A stretch of DNA of 64,000 nt from an uncultured Oscillospiraceae bacterium (lineage in GTDB: Bacteria > Bacillota > Clostridia > Oscillospirales > Oscillospiraceae). The position numbers were made by a program, and so were the translations under genes. Position 1 is the first letter of the stretch, and each line of letters opens with the position of its first letter. Under the pieces are notes generated by a model. The model worked only from the letters and a program-made list of their open reading frames with translations. It was not told where the DNA came from and did not search any database. This document shows positions 7,707 to 16,708 of this stretch, one piece after another. The stretch spans positions 1 through 64,000 of the forward strand of contig CAKTNP010000001.1 in assembly GCA_934589155.1 (NCBI GenBank), given 5' to 3'.

Positions 7707-8749
7707 TGGGGGTGCCCTCCGTAATAGGACGAGTTTTCATAAATGAAGTCGATGAGGGACAGGACTCGGCAGCCCTGTTCCGCAGAGGCCTCCGGCGTTT
7801 TGCCCGCCAGAATGCAATCCACGAAGGACTGGAACTCATTTTCGTCCATGGGCATGGTGGCCTCGTCCGGGGTCAGGGTAAACATGGTGCCGCCCAACTG
7901 GGTGAAAAGATGGAGGTCGTCATTTTCCAGGCGGAAACCGGCCTTGGCGCCGTAGGCTTCCAGATAGCGGACTTCTCGCTGGATGTTGGAGGCCCAGCTG
8001 AAGCAATAGTCCAGGGTCTGCCCTGAGGTCATTTGTACGGAACCGGAGGCACCGTCTTCCACGTTGACCGGGCCGTCGGCGCTTTTGTAGCCTCGGCGGA
8101 TCCGGGTACCGTCGGCCAGGAAGCTGCTGCTGAGGGTGCCCAGCACCTTTTCGGGCGTTGGCCAGTTCAACACCCACATGGCAAGGTCCAGATAATGGAC
8201 TCCCAGGTCAATGAGGGCGCCGCCGCCAGACAGGGCCCGGTCCGTAAACCACCGGCCTACACCGGGAATACCACTGTTGCGCTCCCAGCCGCAGCGGACT
8301 CGGTAAATATCGCCGAAAAAGTTCTCATGCAGCAGCCGCCGCAGCAGCACGGTATTGCTGAGAAAGCGCTTGTTCAGGCCTATCTGCACCAGTTTTCCAT
8401 ATTTTTTTTGAGCGTCCAGGATCTCTTTTGCCTCGGCGGCGTTGAGGGCCATGGGCTTTTCCACATGGACATGGCAACCATGGGACAGGGCATAGACCGT
8501 GATGTCCTTGTGGGTGGCGTTGGGGGTGCAGACACTGACGAGATCCAGGTTTTCTTTTTCCAGCATTTCCCGGTAGTTGGTATAGACATGGGGAATGTGA
8601 AACTCCTGGGCCAAGGCCTCTGCCGCCGGACGGTTGGTGTCGCAGATGGCGGTCAGGGCCACCTGAGGCAGCTTGGAATAGCCGTTCAGATGTTTTTTTC
8701 GTGCAATGCCGCCGGCTCCGATGCAGGCATAGCGCAGCTTTTCGCACAT
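7703..8749 (-). CDS. Gfo/Idh/MocA-family oxidoreductase A
   Basis: This 348-residue NAD(P)-dependent dehydrogenase has the Rossmann motif IGAGGIARKKH at about residues 10-20, CTPNATH near 74-80, the EKP catalytic-lysine motif at 97-99, and the GGGALIDLGVHYLDLAMW substrate-side segment. The family oxidises hydroxyls of inositols, sugars or glycosides. The gene follows a TIM-barrel isomerase by 13 nt and overlaps the acetyltransferase, as expected for a sugar-modification operon. Exact substrate unknown. Confidence 0.85.
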   Translation of the reverse strand: MCEKLRYACIGAGGIARKKHLNGYSKLPQVALTAICDTNRPAAEALAQEFHIPHVYTNYREMLEKENLDLVSVCTPNATHKDITVYALSHGCHVHVEKPMALNAAEAKEILDAQKKYGKLVQIGLNKRFLSNTVLLRRLLHENFFGDIYRVRCGWERNSGIPGVGRWFTDRALSGGGALIDLGVHYLDLAMWVLNWPTPEKVLGTLSSSFLADGTRIRRGYKSADGPVNVEDGASGSVQMTSGQTLDYCFSWASNIQREVRYLEAYGAKAGFRLENDDLHLFTQLGGTMFTLTPDEATMPMDENEFQSFVDCILAGKTPEASAEQGCRVLSLIDFIYENSSYYGGHPQ

Positions 8750-8762
8750 AGTATGGGCCTCC

Positions 8763-9551
8763 TTAGAGATCCAGCATCAGGTCCCGGAAGTAGCGAATGG
8801 TGTAGGCAATGCCCCGTTCGCCCAGCTCGCCCTTCCAGACGGGGGAGTGGGGTTCAATGCTGAGGCCGCCATCGTAGCCTTTGGCCCGGAGAATGTTGAG
8901 GACGGACTTCCAATCCGTCTGGTCCAGACCGGCGGGAGGATCATCGATCCGCTGGCCGTTTACCACCATGGAACCCTTCAGATGCACATGATAGACCCGG
9001 TTGCCCCACTCCACCAGTTCCTGAAGGTAGTCGCTGCCGGCATAACGGCTGTGGGAGGGATCAAATTTCAGGCCCAGCTCCGGCAGGTGCCCCAGAACGA
9101 TGCTCCAGGCCTCCTGCGTGTTGACGAAGTTCTTCTTCCGGCAGTTATAGACAGAGACCCGAACGGAGTCCGGCGCATTTTTCAGCACCTGCTCAAAGAA
9201 CCGAATGGCGGCGGAATAATTGGAGAATTTGCTGACAGCGGGGGCGTAATTGCAGCCGCAGATATAGTTGGGACAGCCGAACTCTCCGGCTAGCTGGGAA
9301 AGCTCTGCGGCTATACGGAGTTCATTCGGGTCAATGGTGCCGTCGGGGGTCAGAATATCGGCCTTCCACCGGCCGATGGATCCGACGGTTACGCCGTATT
9401 GGTCCATCCAGCGCGGAATGTCATTCCGGTACTGCCGGAGTTGCTCTCCGTGGTCAGGGCCGTTGATGCAGAATTCCACAAAATCCAACTCCAGGTCCCG
9501 GGCATAGCGAAAGCTCTCCTCCGCTACGGGGGCGATAATACCGAGTTTCAT
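8763..9551 (-). CDS. Sugar phosphate isomerase/epimerase-like TIM barrel A
   Basis: This 262-residue xylose-isomerase-like TIM barrel (AP-endonuclease family 2 fold) shows LDLEDFVEFCINGP-like early strands, VSVYNCRKKNF, LGLKFDPSHSRYAG with a metal-site Asp and His, VYHVHLKGS, and a terminal LSIEPHS Glu. This metal-binding pattern is shared with inosose, 3-keto-sugar and hydroxypyruvate isomerases. It is clearly divergent from the neighbouring copy at 9613. It begins downstream of a mid-operon terminator, so its level is probably lower than that of the genes before it. Confidence 0.8.
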   Translation of the reverse strand: MKLGIIAPVAEESFRYARDLELDFVEFCINGPDHGEQLRQYRNDIPRWMDQYGVTVGSIGRWKADILTPDGTIDPNELRIAAELSQLAGEFGCPNYICGCNYAPAVSKFSNYSAAIRFFEQVLKNAPDSVRVSVYNCRKKNFVNTQEAWSIVLGHLPELGLKFDPSHSRYAGSDYLQELVEWGNRVYHVHLKGSMVVNGQRIDDPPAGLDQTDWKSVLNILRAKGYDGGLSIEPHSPVWKGELGERGIAYTIRYFRDLMLDL

Positions 9552-9577
9552 ATACCGTTTCCTCCTTGTGTTGAGAC

Positions 9578-9607
9578 AAAAGGGGCCGCCACGGGAGTGG
9601 CGGCCCC
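9578..9607 (-). terminator. Mid-operon terminator between two isomerase genes
   Basis: GGGGCCGCCAC and its exact complement (9582-9592 and 9597-9607) flank a 4-nt loop. On the minus strand the stem runs into TTTT. It separates the isomerase ending at 9613 from the one starting at 9551. Confidence 0.75.
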
Positions 9608-9612
9608 GTGGT

Positions 9613-10533
9613 TTAGATCACGAAGGAATCCATGTAGCGCTTCGAAATCCGCAGGGAATCCAGTACCTTTTCCCGGGAGGATTCAAAGGCCCGGTCCTCT
9701 ACCTCGATGCAGGCGTAGCCGTCAAAGCCAATGTCCGTCAGGGCCGAGACATAGCGGCCCCAGTCTACGTCCCCAAGGCCGGGGAGCTTCGGAGCCATGA
9801 AATCCAGGGGATAGCCCATGATGCCCACCTGATTCAGCTTGTCCGGGTACATCTTGATATCCTTGAAATGAACGTGGAAAATTCTGTCCTTGAAGGTGTA
9901 AAGGGGCTTTACATAGTCAATCATCTGCCAGACAAAATGACTGGGATCGTAGTTGATGCCCAGATTCTTGCTGGGCAGAATCTCAAATATCCGCTGCCAG
10001 TTGGCAGGAGAGGTGAACAGATTCTGGCCGCCGGGCCACTGGTCCCGCCCAAAGAGCATAGGGCAGTTCTCGATGGCGACCTTCACGTCCAGCTCCTCGG
10101 CCAGCTCCAGAATGCCCGGCCAGATCTCCCGGACCAGGTCCAGATTTTCCTCCACGGACTTGGTCTGATCCCGGCCGATGAAGGTGGTGACCATGTTGAC
10201 GCCAAGCTTGGCGCTGGCACGGATCACATTTTTCAGGTGGCTCACGTTGGCCTCCCGCTTTTGCAGGTCGGCGTCCATGGTGTTGGGGTAAAAGGCCAGG
10301 GAGGAGATGGCAACGTCCCGGTCTCTGCAGTAGCTATTTACATAGGCGCAGTAGTCGTCATCCCGCAGGGCCCGGTCCACGTCGATATGGCTGACGCCGG
10401 CGTAGCGCCGCTCGGCCTTGCCGTTGGGCCAACAGGCCACTTCCATGCAGGAAAAGCCCATTTCCTTGGCAATGTCCACCACTTCTTCAAAACTCCAGCC
10501 GTCCAGAATGGAGGTAATAAAGCCTAGCTTCAT
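9613..10533 (-). CDS. Sugar phosphate isomerase/epimerase-like TIM barrel B
   Basis: This 306-residue TIM barrel starts MKLGFITSILDGWSFEEVV. Metal-site segments are VAIENCP (Glu), GINYDPSHFVWQ (Asp/His), FHVHFKDIKMY (His, Asp) and ACIEVED (Glu), matching the sugar phosphate isomerase/epimerase family. The ATG at 10533 has AAGGAGCA upstream; the open frame continuing beyond it lies inside the next gene. It is 41 nt from the dehydrogenase gene upstream, so an oxidised sugar from that enzyme is a reasonable but unproved substrate. Confidence 0.82.
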   Translation of the reverse strand: MKLGFITSILDGWSFEEVVDIAKEMGFSCMEVACWPNGKAERRYAGVSHIDVDRALRDDDYCAYVNSYCRDRDVAISSLAFYPNTMDADLQKREANVSHLKNVIRASAKLGVNMVTTFIGRDQTKSVEENLDLVREIWPGILELAEELDVKVAIENCPMLFGRDQWPGGQNLFTSPANWQRIFEILPSKNLGINYDPSHFVWQMIDYVKPLYTFKDRIFHVHFKDIKMYPDKLNQVGIMGYPLDFMAPKLPGLGDVDWGRYVSALTDIGFDGYACIEVEDRAFESSREKVLDSLRISKRYMDSFVI

Positions 10534-10574
10534 GGTAATATGCTCCTTACTTTGTGAAATAGGTGTGCTCCGGA

Positions 10575-11684
10575 TTACAGAAGCACCTCTTTGCCCAGCT
10601 TGGCGGACTTGTAAATGGCGTCCAGGATTTTTGTGACGGTGAAGGCCTGCTCGGGTTTCACCAGAGGCTCGGTGCCATTTAGGATGGCCTCCAGCCACTG
10701 CTTGGCCTCCATGGCGCCGGGATCGCTGGCGTTGCTGTCGAAGTAGGCAACGCTGCCGCCTACGCAGGCCTTCTCATCGGTGAGCTGGCCATTGTGGCCC
10801 CGGTTATAGTACAACTCGTTCTCCTTGAAGCTCATGCCGGAGCGGACCTCGGCGCCGGCCATGGTTCCGCAGAGAGTGGTGGAGGCTTCCCGGGATTCCA
10901 TCATGTTCAGGGCCCAGGAGGCACGGACGTTGATGGTAGCGCCGTTTTCCATCTTCACAAAGCCGAAGGCGGAGTCCTCCACCTCATAGGTCTCGGGGTC
11001 CCAGGGGCCAAAGGCGTTGCCCTCCACGGCCTGGGGCAGATTGCCCAGCTTGTAGAACACGGAGCCGGTCACAGAGACAGGCTTGTAGTTGTCCATCATC
11101 CACAGGGTCATGTCCAGAGCGTGGGTGCCGATGTCGATGAGGGGACCGCCGCCCTGCAGGGCCTTGTTGGGGAACACGCCCCAGGTGGGAACGGCACGGC
11201 GCCGAATGGCGTTGGCCTCGGCATAGTAGATCTCACCCAGTTCACCCTTCTCGCAGGACTTGTGCAGGGCCTGAACCTCGGGACGGAAGCGGTTCTGATA
11301 GCCGATGGTGAACTGCTTACCGCTCTTTTTCCAGGCGTCCATCATCTTCTGGGCATCCTCGGTGGTGGCGGCCATGGGCTTTTCACACATGACATGCTTG
11401 CCGGCGGCAAAGGCGTCCACGGTGATGGGGCAGTGGGCCACGTTGGGGGTCAGCACATGGACCAGGTCGATCTCGGGGTCCTTCAGCAGCTCCTTGTAGT
11501 CCACGTAGACCTTGGCGTCGGGGGTGCCGTATTTGGCAGCGGCCTCCTGGGCCCGGGATTCGATGATGTCGCAAAATGCGACCATATCCGCCTTATCCGC
11601 ATTGGCTTTCAGACTGGGGAAGTGCTTTTGATTGGCGATGCCGCCGCAGCCGATGATGCCGATTTGCAGTTTGCCGTTTTTCAT
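10575..11684 (-). CDS. Gfo/Idh/MocA-family oxidoreductase B
   Basis: This 369-residue dehydrogenase has IGIIGCGGIANQKH (Rossmann) at about residues 8-21, LTPNVAHC near 78-85, CEKPMA with the catalytic Lys at about 102, and GGGPLIDIGTHALDMTLWMMD. The GGIANQKHFPSL start and YEVEDSAFGFVKM segment are reminiscent of glycoside 3-oxidases from gut Clostridia such as DgpA of the puerarin pathway; this is a memory-based resemblance, not a search result. It follows the regulator gene and is the first enzyme gene of the leftward operon. Confidence 0.85.
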   Translation of the reverse strand: MKNGKLQIGIIGCGGIANQKHFPSLKANADKADMVAFCDIIESRAQEAAAKYGTPDAKVYVDYKELLKDPEIDLVHVLTPNVAHCPITVDAFAAGKHVMCEKPMAATTEDAQKMMDAWKKSGKQFTIGYQNRFRPEVQALHKSCEKGELGEIYYAEANAIRRRAVPTWGVFPNKALQGGGPLIDIGTHALDMTLWMMDNYKPVSVTGSVFYKLGNLPQAVEGNAFGPWDPETYEVEDSAFGFVKMENGATINVRASWALNMMESREASTTLCGTMAGAEVRSGMSFKENELYYNRGHNGQLTDEKACVGGSVAYFDSNASDPGAMEAKQWLEAILNGTEPLVKPEQAFTVTKILDAIYKSAKLGKEVLL

Positions 11685-11748
11685 AATGTGATTCTCCTTT
11701 TGTTGTTCTTAAATCAGCGGGAGACCCGCAGAATTGACGAAAAATCTG

Positions 11749-12759
11749 TTACAGGGCGGAAGACTTGCTCTGCGTGCTCTTCCGCACGATGAGGTCCGAC
11801 TCTACCATGAAGTACCGGGAGCTGCAGGTCCCGGCTCGGATAAGCCGGAGCAGCACATTACAGGCCGTGGCGCCCAGCTTGTAGCGGGGCTGGCGGATGG
11901 TTGTGAGAGTCGGTGTGTTGATGAGGGCTACGTCCGTGTCATCGAAGCCTACGACGGAAACATCCTCCGGAACCCGGAGACCTATTTGCGCCAGACTGCG
12001 GGTAATGCCGGCAGCGTACACGTCGGAAACCGTGAACACGGCGTCGGGATGGTCCGGCTTGGAAAACAGGTTTCTGGCCGCAGCCAGGGACAGGTTGTAA
12101 TCAATTTCGCCCAAATGAAGGATCCAGTCCTCCCGCAGGGGAACTCCCTGGGCGGCCAACGCATCCCGAAAGCCCTTTTCCCGGAGCTTTCCGTAGAGGG
12201 TGTGGCAGGTGGAGTTGAAGATGGCCAGATTCCGGTACCCCAGGTCCAGAAGGTAGGTGGTGGCATGGAAGGCTGCCGAGTAGTTGTCAATGGCAACGAT
12301 GGGGTAGGGCAGATCTTCGTCATATTCGCAGCACTGGACGATGGGAGTGCCTTCGGGCAAGGTGCGGATTATGGCACTGTCTTGCCGCAGACGGCTCAGA
12401 GTAATGAGACCCGCCAGAGGCTGACGTCCCTGCAGGGGAGGCATACCATCGTAATCTACAATATTAGAAGAGGTGGGAGGACACAGCACGATGTTATAGC
12501 CCGCATCGGTGGCGGTCTGCAGGATACCGTCGATGACTTCGGAATAGAAAGGGTTGGCCATGCTGGGGGACAGAAGGCCGATCAGGCGGCTGCCGCCTGT
12601 GGACGCATCCGGGTTCTCGTAGCCCAGCTGGGCGGCGGCGTCCAGCACTTTCTTCTTTAATTGCGGAGAGACCCGGGCGGTGCCGTTCATGACACGGGAT
12701 ACGGTGGCCGGGGAAACCTGGGCCAGGGTGGCGATTTGCCGGGCGGTTTGTTTTGCCAT
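11749..12759 (-). CDS. LacI-family transcriptional regulator A
   Basis: This 336-residue regulator has the LacI helix-turn-helix at residues 5-24 (RQIATLAQVSPATVSRVMNG), the hinge, and a periplasmic-binding-protein-like effector domain with AGLITLSR, AVFTVSDVYAAG and VSVVGFDDTDVALINTPTLTTIRQP. The ATG at 12759 has AAGGAGCC; the longer frame is AT-rich leader. It is the first gene of the leftward operon and faces the rightward sugar operon across a 387-bp region with palindromes, so it probably controls both directions in response to a sugar ligand. Confidence 0.88.
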   Translation of the reverse strand: MAKQTARQIATLAQVSPATVSRVMNGTARVSPQLKKKVLDAAAQLGYENPDASTGGSRLIGLLSPSMANPFYSEVIDGILQTATDAGYNIVLCPPTSSNIVDYDGMPPLQGRQPLAGLITLSRLRQDSAIIRTLPEGTPIVQCCEYDEDLPYPIVAIDNYSAAFHATTYLLDLGYRNLAIFNSTCHTLYGKLREKGFRDALAAQGVPLREDWILHLGEIDYNLSLAAARNLFSKPDHPDAVFTVSDVYAAGITRSLAQIGLRVPEDVSVVGFDDTDVALINTPTLTTIRQPRYKLGATACNVLLRLIRAGTCSSRYFMVESDLIVRKSTQSKSSAL

Positions 12760-12996
12760 ATCGCGGCTCCTTACTGCCTGAAAGATTTGAAAGATTATGA
12801 AATACCGGACGCGTATCCATTTAAGATGTGCAACGCGCGAAATAAAGATGAAATCTTTCCTCATTTGCAATTGAAAATAATACAGCTTATTTTCAACACC
12901 AATATGATACAACTTGGAAAGAAAAATGTAAACTGGAAAGTTGAACAAAAATATTGCACAACAATATTGCGAAATAACGAATTTAAATATGACATG

Positions 12997-13025
12997 TTGA
13001 CAAGGAGAAAGTTATGGTGTATGGT
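12997..13025 (+). promoter_or_regulatory. Promoter of the rightward sugar operon
   Basis: TTGACA (12997-13002) and TATGGT (13020-13025) have a 17-bp spacer. Transcription would start about 115 bp before the isomerase gene. Confidence 0.6.
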
Positions 13026-13087
13026 TGGGCCATGGAAAGCAAGACGAAAAAACATGAAATTAATTCGGATTGTTCTCTTAGAAACCA

Positions 13088-13110
13088 TGAAACATTTCAG
13101 AAATGTTTCA
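13088..13110. promoter_or_regulatory. 23-bp palindrome, candidate LacI-family operator
   Basis: TGAAACATTTC and its exact complement flank a single central A. It lies about 60 bp downstream of the predicted transcription start, a roadblock position typical of repression. Confidence 0.6.
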
Positions 13111-13146
13111 TAAAAATTGAATGTAATGTGAGGAGAATGAAAGGCT

Positions 13147-14007
13147 ATGGCAATGAAAGTAGGCATCCAGCTCTATTCCGTTCGGAACCACATGGCGCAG
13201 GATCCCCTCGGTACCATCAAAAAGGTCGCCGAGGCGGGGTACCGCTACATTGAGGTTGCAAACCACAATGCGGACAAGGACGCCGGCGTAGGCTTTGGCG
13301 TTTCCGCAAAGGAAGTCAAGCAGCTCCTGGCTGATTGCAACGCCCAGATCTTCAGCGCACACATTTTCCCACTGGAGCCGGAGAAGATGACCCCCATTCT
13401 GGAGTACCATCAGGAGATCGGAACCAAGTACTTCGTTCACCCCATGGACTTCTTTAAGGATCGGGACGAGACCCTGCGGAAGGCCGAGATGCTGAACAAG
13501 GTCGGCGAGCGCTGCAAGAGCTACGGCATGCAGCTGCTGTACCACAATCATTTCCATGAGTTCCAGCACTTCGGAGACAAGACCGTCTTTGAACTGCTCA
13601 TGGAGAACACGGACCCCGAGCTGGTGCAGATCGAGCTGGATACCTATTGGACCACCCGGGGCCAGCAGGATCCTCTGACGCTGCTGAAGAAGTACGGCAA
13701 GCGGGTCCGCCTGATCCACCAGAAGGACTTCACCAAGGGCTATGAGGCAGAGCGGGATCTGCTGGCCAGCGTGGAGGCCGCCGGTGATTATGTGGATATG
13801 GAGCGGTTCGGCCGGGATGTTCGGCCGGAGACCTTTACCGAGATCGGCACCGGCGTTATGGACATTCAGGCGATCATCGATACTGCCAATGAATACTGCG
13901 GCAGCGAGTACATCGTCCTGGAGCAGGATTACAGCCAGCATGACGAGCTGGAGAGCATCGCGATCAGCATGGATAGCTTCCGTAAGTTTAAGGGCGTTGA
14001 GTGGTAA
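13147..14007 (+). CDS. Sugar phosphate isomerase/epimerase-like TIM barrel C
   Basis: This 286-residue TIM barrel starts MAMKVGIQLYSVRNHM. Metal-site segments are YIEVANH (Glu), LLYHNHFHEF, VQIELDTYW (Asp), RLIHQKDF (His) and YIVLEQDY (Glu). It is a paralogue of the protein at 23251: both have QxYSVRNHMA, HNH, FTEIGTG.MDIQ.IID and end in the same FK/RF.GVE pattern. It is the first gene of the rightward operon, ahead of a sugar ABC transporter, so it probably acts on an imported or newly oxidised sugar. RBS GGAGAATGAAAGGC is acceptable. Confidence 0.82.
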   Translation: MAMKVGIQLYSVRNHMAQDPLGTIKKVAEAGYRYIEVANHNADKDAGVGFGVSAKEVKQLLADCNAQIFSAHIFPLEPEKMTPILEYHQEIGTKYFVHPMDFFKDRDETLRKAEMLNKVGERCKSYGMQLLYHNHFHEFQHFGDKTVFELLMENTDPELVQIELDTYWTTRGQQDPLTLLKKYGKRVRLIHQKDFTKGYEAERDLLASVEAAGDYVDMERFGRDVRPETFTEIGTGVMDIQAIIDTANEYCGSEYIVLEQDYSQHDELESIAISMDSFRKFKGVEW

Positions 14008-14044
14008 TGTCCTTAACATATAAAAGAAAAAAAGGAGAATAAAA

Positions 14045-15082
14045 ATGAAGAAGTTCCTCGCACTGCTGCTGGCCATGGTTATGGTCCTGGCATTGGTGGC
14101 CTGCAACGGCAACCAGACCCCCAGCACTAGCACTCCCAAGGATACCAAGTCCAATGAGACGACTCCCGCTACCGAGACCAAGGGCGAAGAGAAGGGCGAC
14201 GGCGATCTGCTGATCGGCATGTCCATGAACGCTCTGGACGAGTATCAGACCGAGTGGTACGGCTATCTGGAAGAGGCCGCCAACGAGGCCGGCATCAAGA
14301 TCCTTATGACCAATGCCGAGGGCAAGGTGGACAAGCAGCTGTCCGACATCGAGTCCCTCATCGCCAACAACTGCGACGTGATCATCATCCGTGCCACCGA
14401 CTCCGCCGGCGTGGTTTCCGGCTTTGAGGCCTGCGCGGAGGCCGGCATCCCCACCATCGACTCCGGCTTCGGCAGCGACTACGAAGATACTCTGAAAATT
14501 CTTTCCAGCCAGGTGTTCCTGTGCAGCCTGCAGGCGGACTACTGCCTGGATTGGCTGGAGCAGCATCCCGACGAGACCCTGAAGTGCGGCTACATCTGGG
14601 GCGTGCAGGGTGTTTCCTCCACCCAGGATCGTTACAACGGCTGGCATGACAAGCTGATGGAGAACGCCAACGGCCGTGCGGAAATTCTGGCCGAGAAGGT
14701 CTGCAACTGGAGCGCCACCGAGACCATGGCTGCCGTGGAGGACTGGGTCCAGGCTTACCCCGAGATGAACTGCATCGTTGCCATGAGTGACGAGATGGCC
14801 CTGGCTGCATCCAACGTGCTGCAGGCTGCCGGCATCGGCACCGACAAGTGCATCGTGGTGGGCATCGACGGTTCCCCCGCCGCTCAGGAAGCTCTGAGAG
14901 CCGGAACCCTCAGCGCCACCGTTTACTCCTCCAAGCGGGCTGACGCCGCTCTGAACTTTGCGTACGCCGTGCGCGTCGCCAAGGGCGAGGACCTGCGGGG
15001 CCAGACCGTGGATCCCGGCAACGAGATCTCCGCTCTGATGACCGCGGACAACGTGGACGAGATCCTGAACACCCTGGGCTAA
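14045..15082 (+). CDS. Sugar ABC transporter substrate-binding lipoprotein
   Basis: This 345-residue RbsB-type periplasmic-binding protein has a lipoprotein signal peptide with lipobox LVAC (Cys20), then a low-complexity Thr/Ser/Lys linker. The mature part shows IGMSMNALDEYQTEWYG, DVIIIRATDSAGV, IVAMSDEMALAASNVL and CIVVGIDGSPAAQEAL, as in ribose/galactose/inositol binders. It delivers sugar to the ATPase and permease that follow. A terminator directly after it (15099-15133) probably gives the binding protein higher expression than the membrane components. Confidence 0.88.
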   Translation: MKKFLALLLAMVMVLALVACNGNQTPSTSTPKDTKSNETTPATETKGEEKGDGDLLIGMSMNALDEYQTEWYGYLEEAANEAGIKILMTNAEGKVDKQLSDIESLIANNCDVIIIRATDSAGVVSGFEACAEAGIPTIDSGFGSDYEDTLKILSSQVFLCSLQADYCLDWLEQHPDETLKCGYIWGVQGVSSTQDRYNGWHDKLMENANGRAEILAEKVCNWSATETMAAVEDWVQAYPEMNCIVAMSDEMALAASNVLQAAGIGTDKCIVVGIDGSPAAQEALRAGTLSATVYSSKRADAALNFAYAVRVAKGEDLRGQTVDPGNEISALMTADNVDEILNTLG

Positions 15083-15098
15083 TTCTTGAGACAACCTG

Positions 15099-15133
15099 GC
15101 TGCCGCAGGCAGACGCTTGCGGCAGCCCTTTTT
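15099..15133 (+). terminator. Readthrough terminator inside the ABC operon
   Basis: GGCTGCCGCA (15099-15108) pairs perfectly with 15118-15127, followed by CTTTTT. It lies between the binding-protein and ATPase genes. Confidence 0.85.
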
Positions 15134-15173
15134 CAAAGGATATTTTTATGACGCAGTAAGGGGGCATACGGGA

Positions 15174-16682
15174 ATGCCATATCAAAGCGAAGTTATTCTG
15201 GAAATGCGGAATATCTGCAAGACGTTTCCTGGCGTAAGGGCATTGGATCACGCCAGGCTGACGCTGCACCGGGGCGAGGTCCACGCGCTGATCGGCGAAA
15301 ACGGCGCTGGCAAATCCACCCTGATGAAAATACTACTGGGAATTTATCAGCCCGACGCCGGAGAAGGGGAGATCCTGTACAAGGGTCAGCCGGTGCATTT
15401 TAAGACACCTCATGACGCGCTTCAGGCAGGCATTTCCATGATCCACCAGGAAATCAACCTGATCCCCACGGTCTCCGTGGGAGAGAACATCTGGATCGGT
15501 CGGGAAAATAAATTTACCAAGGCCGGCATTATCAGCACGAAAAAACGGAACCAGGCGGCCCAGGACCTATTGGATCGACTGGGCATCGAAATCGACGCGA
15601 AGGAAACGGTGCGGAATCTCAGCGTAGCGAACATGCAGCTGGTGGAGCTGGCCCGTTCGGTTTCCTACGATTCCGACATCATTATTATGGACGAGCCCAC
15701 CAGCTCCCTTTCGGACAACGAAATAGAGCTGCTCTATAAAATCGTTCGGGAGCTGTCCCGGAACGGCACCTCTGTAATCTTCATTTCCCACAAGCTGGAG
15801 GAGATATTCGAGGTCTGTGACCGAGTCACGGTTATGCGGGACGGCCAGTACATTTCGGACCACGACACCGCCGCAATCACCCAGCCGGAGCTGGTGACCA
15901 AGATTGCCGGCAGAGAGATCAAGGATCTGTTCCCAAAGCAGGAGACCACTCCCGGGGACGTGGTGTTGGAGGTCAAGAACTTCTGCTCCGGCAAAACCTT
16001 CCAGGATGTGAATTTCTCCGTGCGGAAGGGTGAGATCCTGGGCTTCTGCGGCCTGGTGGGCGCAGGGCGGACAGAGATCATGCGGGCCATTTTCGGCATC
16101 GACGAAAAGGACTCCGGTGAGGTTTTTATCGACGGGAAGGAAACGAAGATCCACTCTCCCAAGGACGCCATTGCCAACGGACTGGCTATGGTAACCGAGG
16201 ATCGGCGGGGAAGCGGTATTATTGCAGGCCTGCCGGTGAAGTACAACATTTCTCTGGCGTATTTGAGCACGATTTGCAATAAGTTCACGTTCATTGACAA
16301 CAAGCGGGAAGAGGAGGATGCCCAGAAGGCATCCAAGCAGCTGGACATTCACGCCGCTTCCCTGAAGCAGGTAATTGGTTCCCTGTCCGGCGGCAACCAG
16401 CAGAAGGCGATCATTGCCCGGTGGCTGCTGACAAAGCCGAAAGTGCTGATCCTGGATGAGCCGACCCGAGGCATCGACGTGGGCTCCAAGAGTGAAATTC
16501 ACCGTTTGATCAGCCAGCTTGCCGCGGAAGGCATGGCAGTTATTATGGTCAGCAGTGAAATGCCCGAGGTCATGGGCATGAGCGACCGGATCATGGTTGT
16601 GCGGGACGGCCGTCTGGTGGGTGAATTCCAGAGAGGCGCTGCGGATCAGGAAACTTTGATTCAGCGTGCATTTGGCGCTTAA
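15174..16682 (+). CDS. Sugar ABC transporter ATPase, RbsA/MglA type
   Basis: This 502-residue double ATPase has a full Walker A in domain 1 (GENGAGKST) with IIMDEPTSSLS as Walker B. Domain 2 carries the usual degenerate P-loop GLVGAGRTE, signature LSGGNQQK and LILDEPTRGIDVGSK. This arrangement is standard for CUT2 sugar importers. The ATG at 15174 follows TAAGGGGG; the open frame upstream starts in the terminator stem and is rejected. It energises uptake through the permease encoded 26 nt downstream. Confidence 0.92.
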   Translation: MPYQSEVILEMRNICKTFPGVRALDHARLTLHRGEVHALIGENGAGKSTLMKILLGIYQPDAGEGEILYKGQPVHFKTPHDALQAGISMIHQEINLIPTVSVGENIWIGRENKFTKAGIISTKKRNQAAQDLLDRLGIEIDAKETVRNLSVANMQLVELARSVSYDSDIIIMDEPTSSLSDNEIELLYKIVRELSRNGTSVIFISHKLEEIFEVCDRVTVMRDGQYISDHDTAAITQPELVTKIAGREIKDLFPKQETTPGDVVLEVKNFCSGKTFQDVNFSVRKGEILGFCGLVGAGRTEIMRAIFGIDEKDSGEVFIDGKETKIHSPKDAIANGLAMVTEDRRGSGIIAGLPVKYNISLAYLSTICNKFTFIDNKREEEDAQKASKQLDIHAASLKQVIGSLSGGNQQKAIIARWLLTKPKVLILDEPTRGIDVGSKSEIHRLISQLAAEGMAVIMVSSEMPEVMGMSDRIMVVRDGRLVGEFQRGAADQETLIQRAFGA

Positions 16683-16708
16683 CTAACGGATCAGGAAGGA
16701 TAATAACT

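Larger units (their letters stand above)
12760..13146. promoter_or_regulatory. Divergent AT-rich control region with operator candidates
   Basis: This intergenic region is much more AT-rich than its neighbours. It holds a small palindrome AAAGAT-GAA-ATCTTT (12844-12858), an AATATTG-5-CAATATT repeat (about 12950-12970), and a strong palindrome at 13088-13110. No gene is seen. The regulators encoded at 11749 and 18979 are the likely ligands of these sites. Confidence 0.6.

Noticed and set aside
12861..13166. Small proteins in the divergent sugar promoter region
   Set aside because: The open frames are AT-rich, lack SDs, and overlap palindromes and the promoter.
10575..14007. C-glycoside deglycosylation (Dgp) system
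   Set aside because: The dehydrogenase start resembles DgpA, but no small DgpB-like partner was found, so the assignment is not supported.
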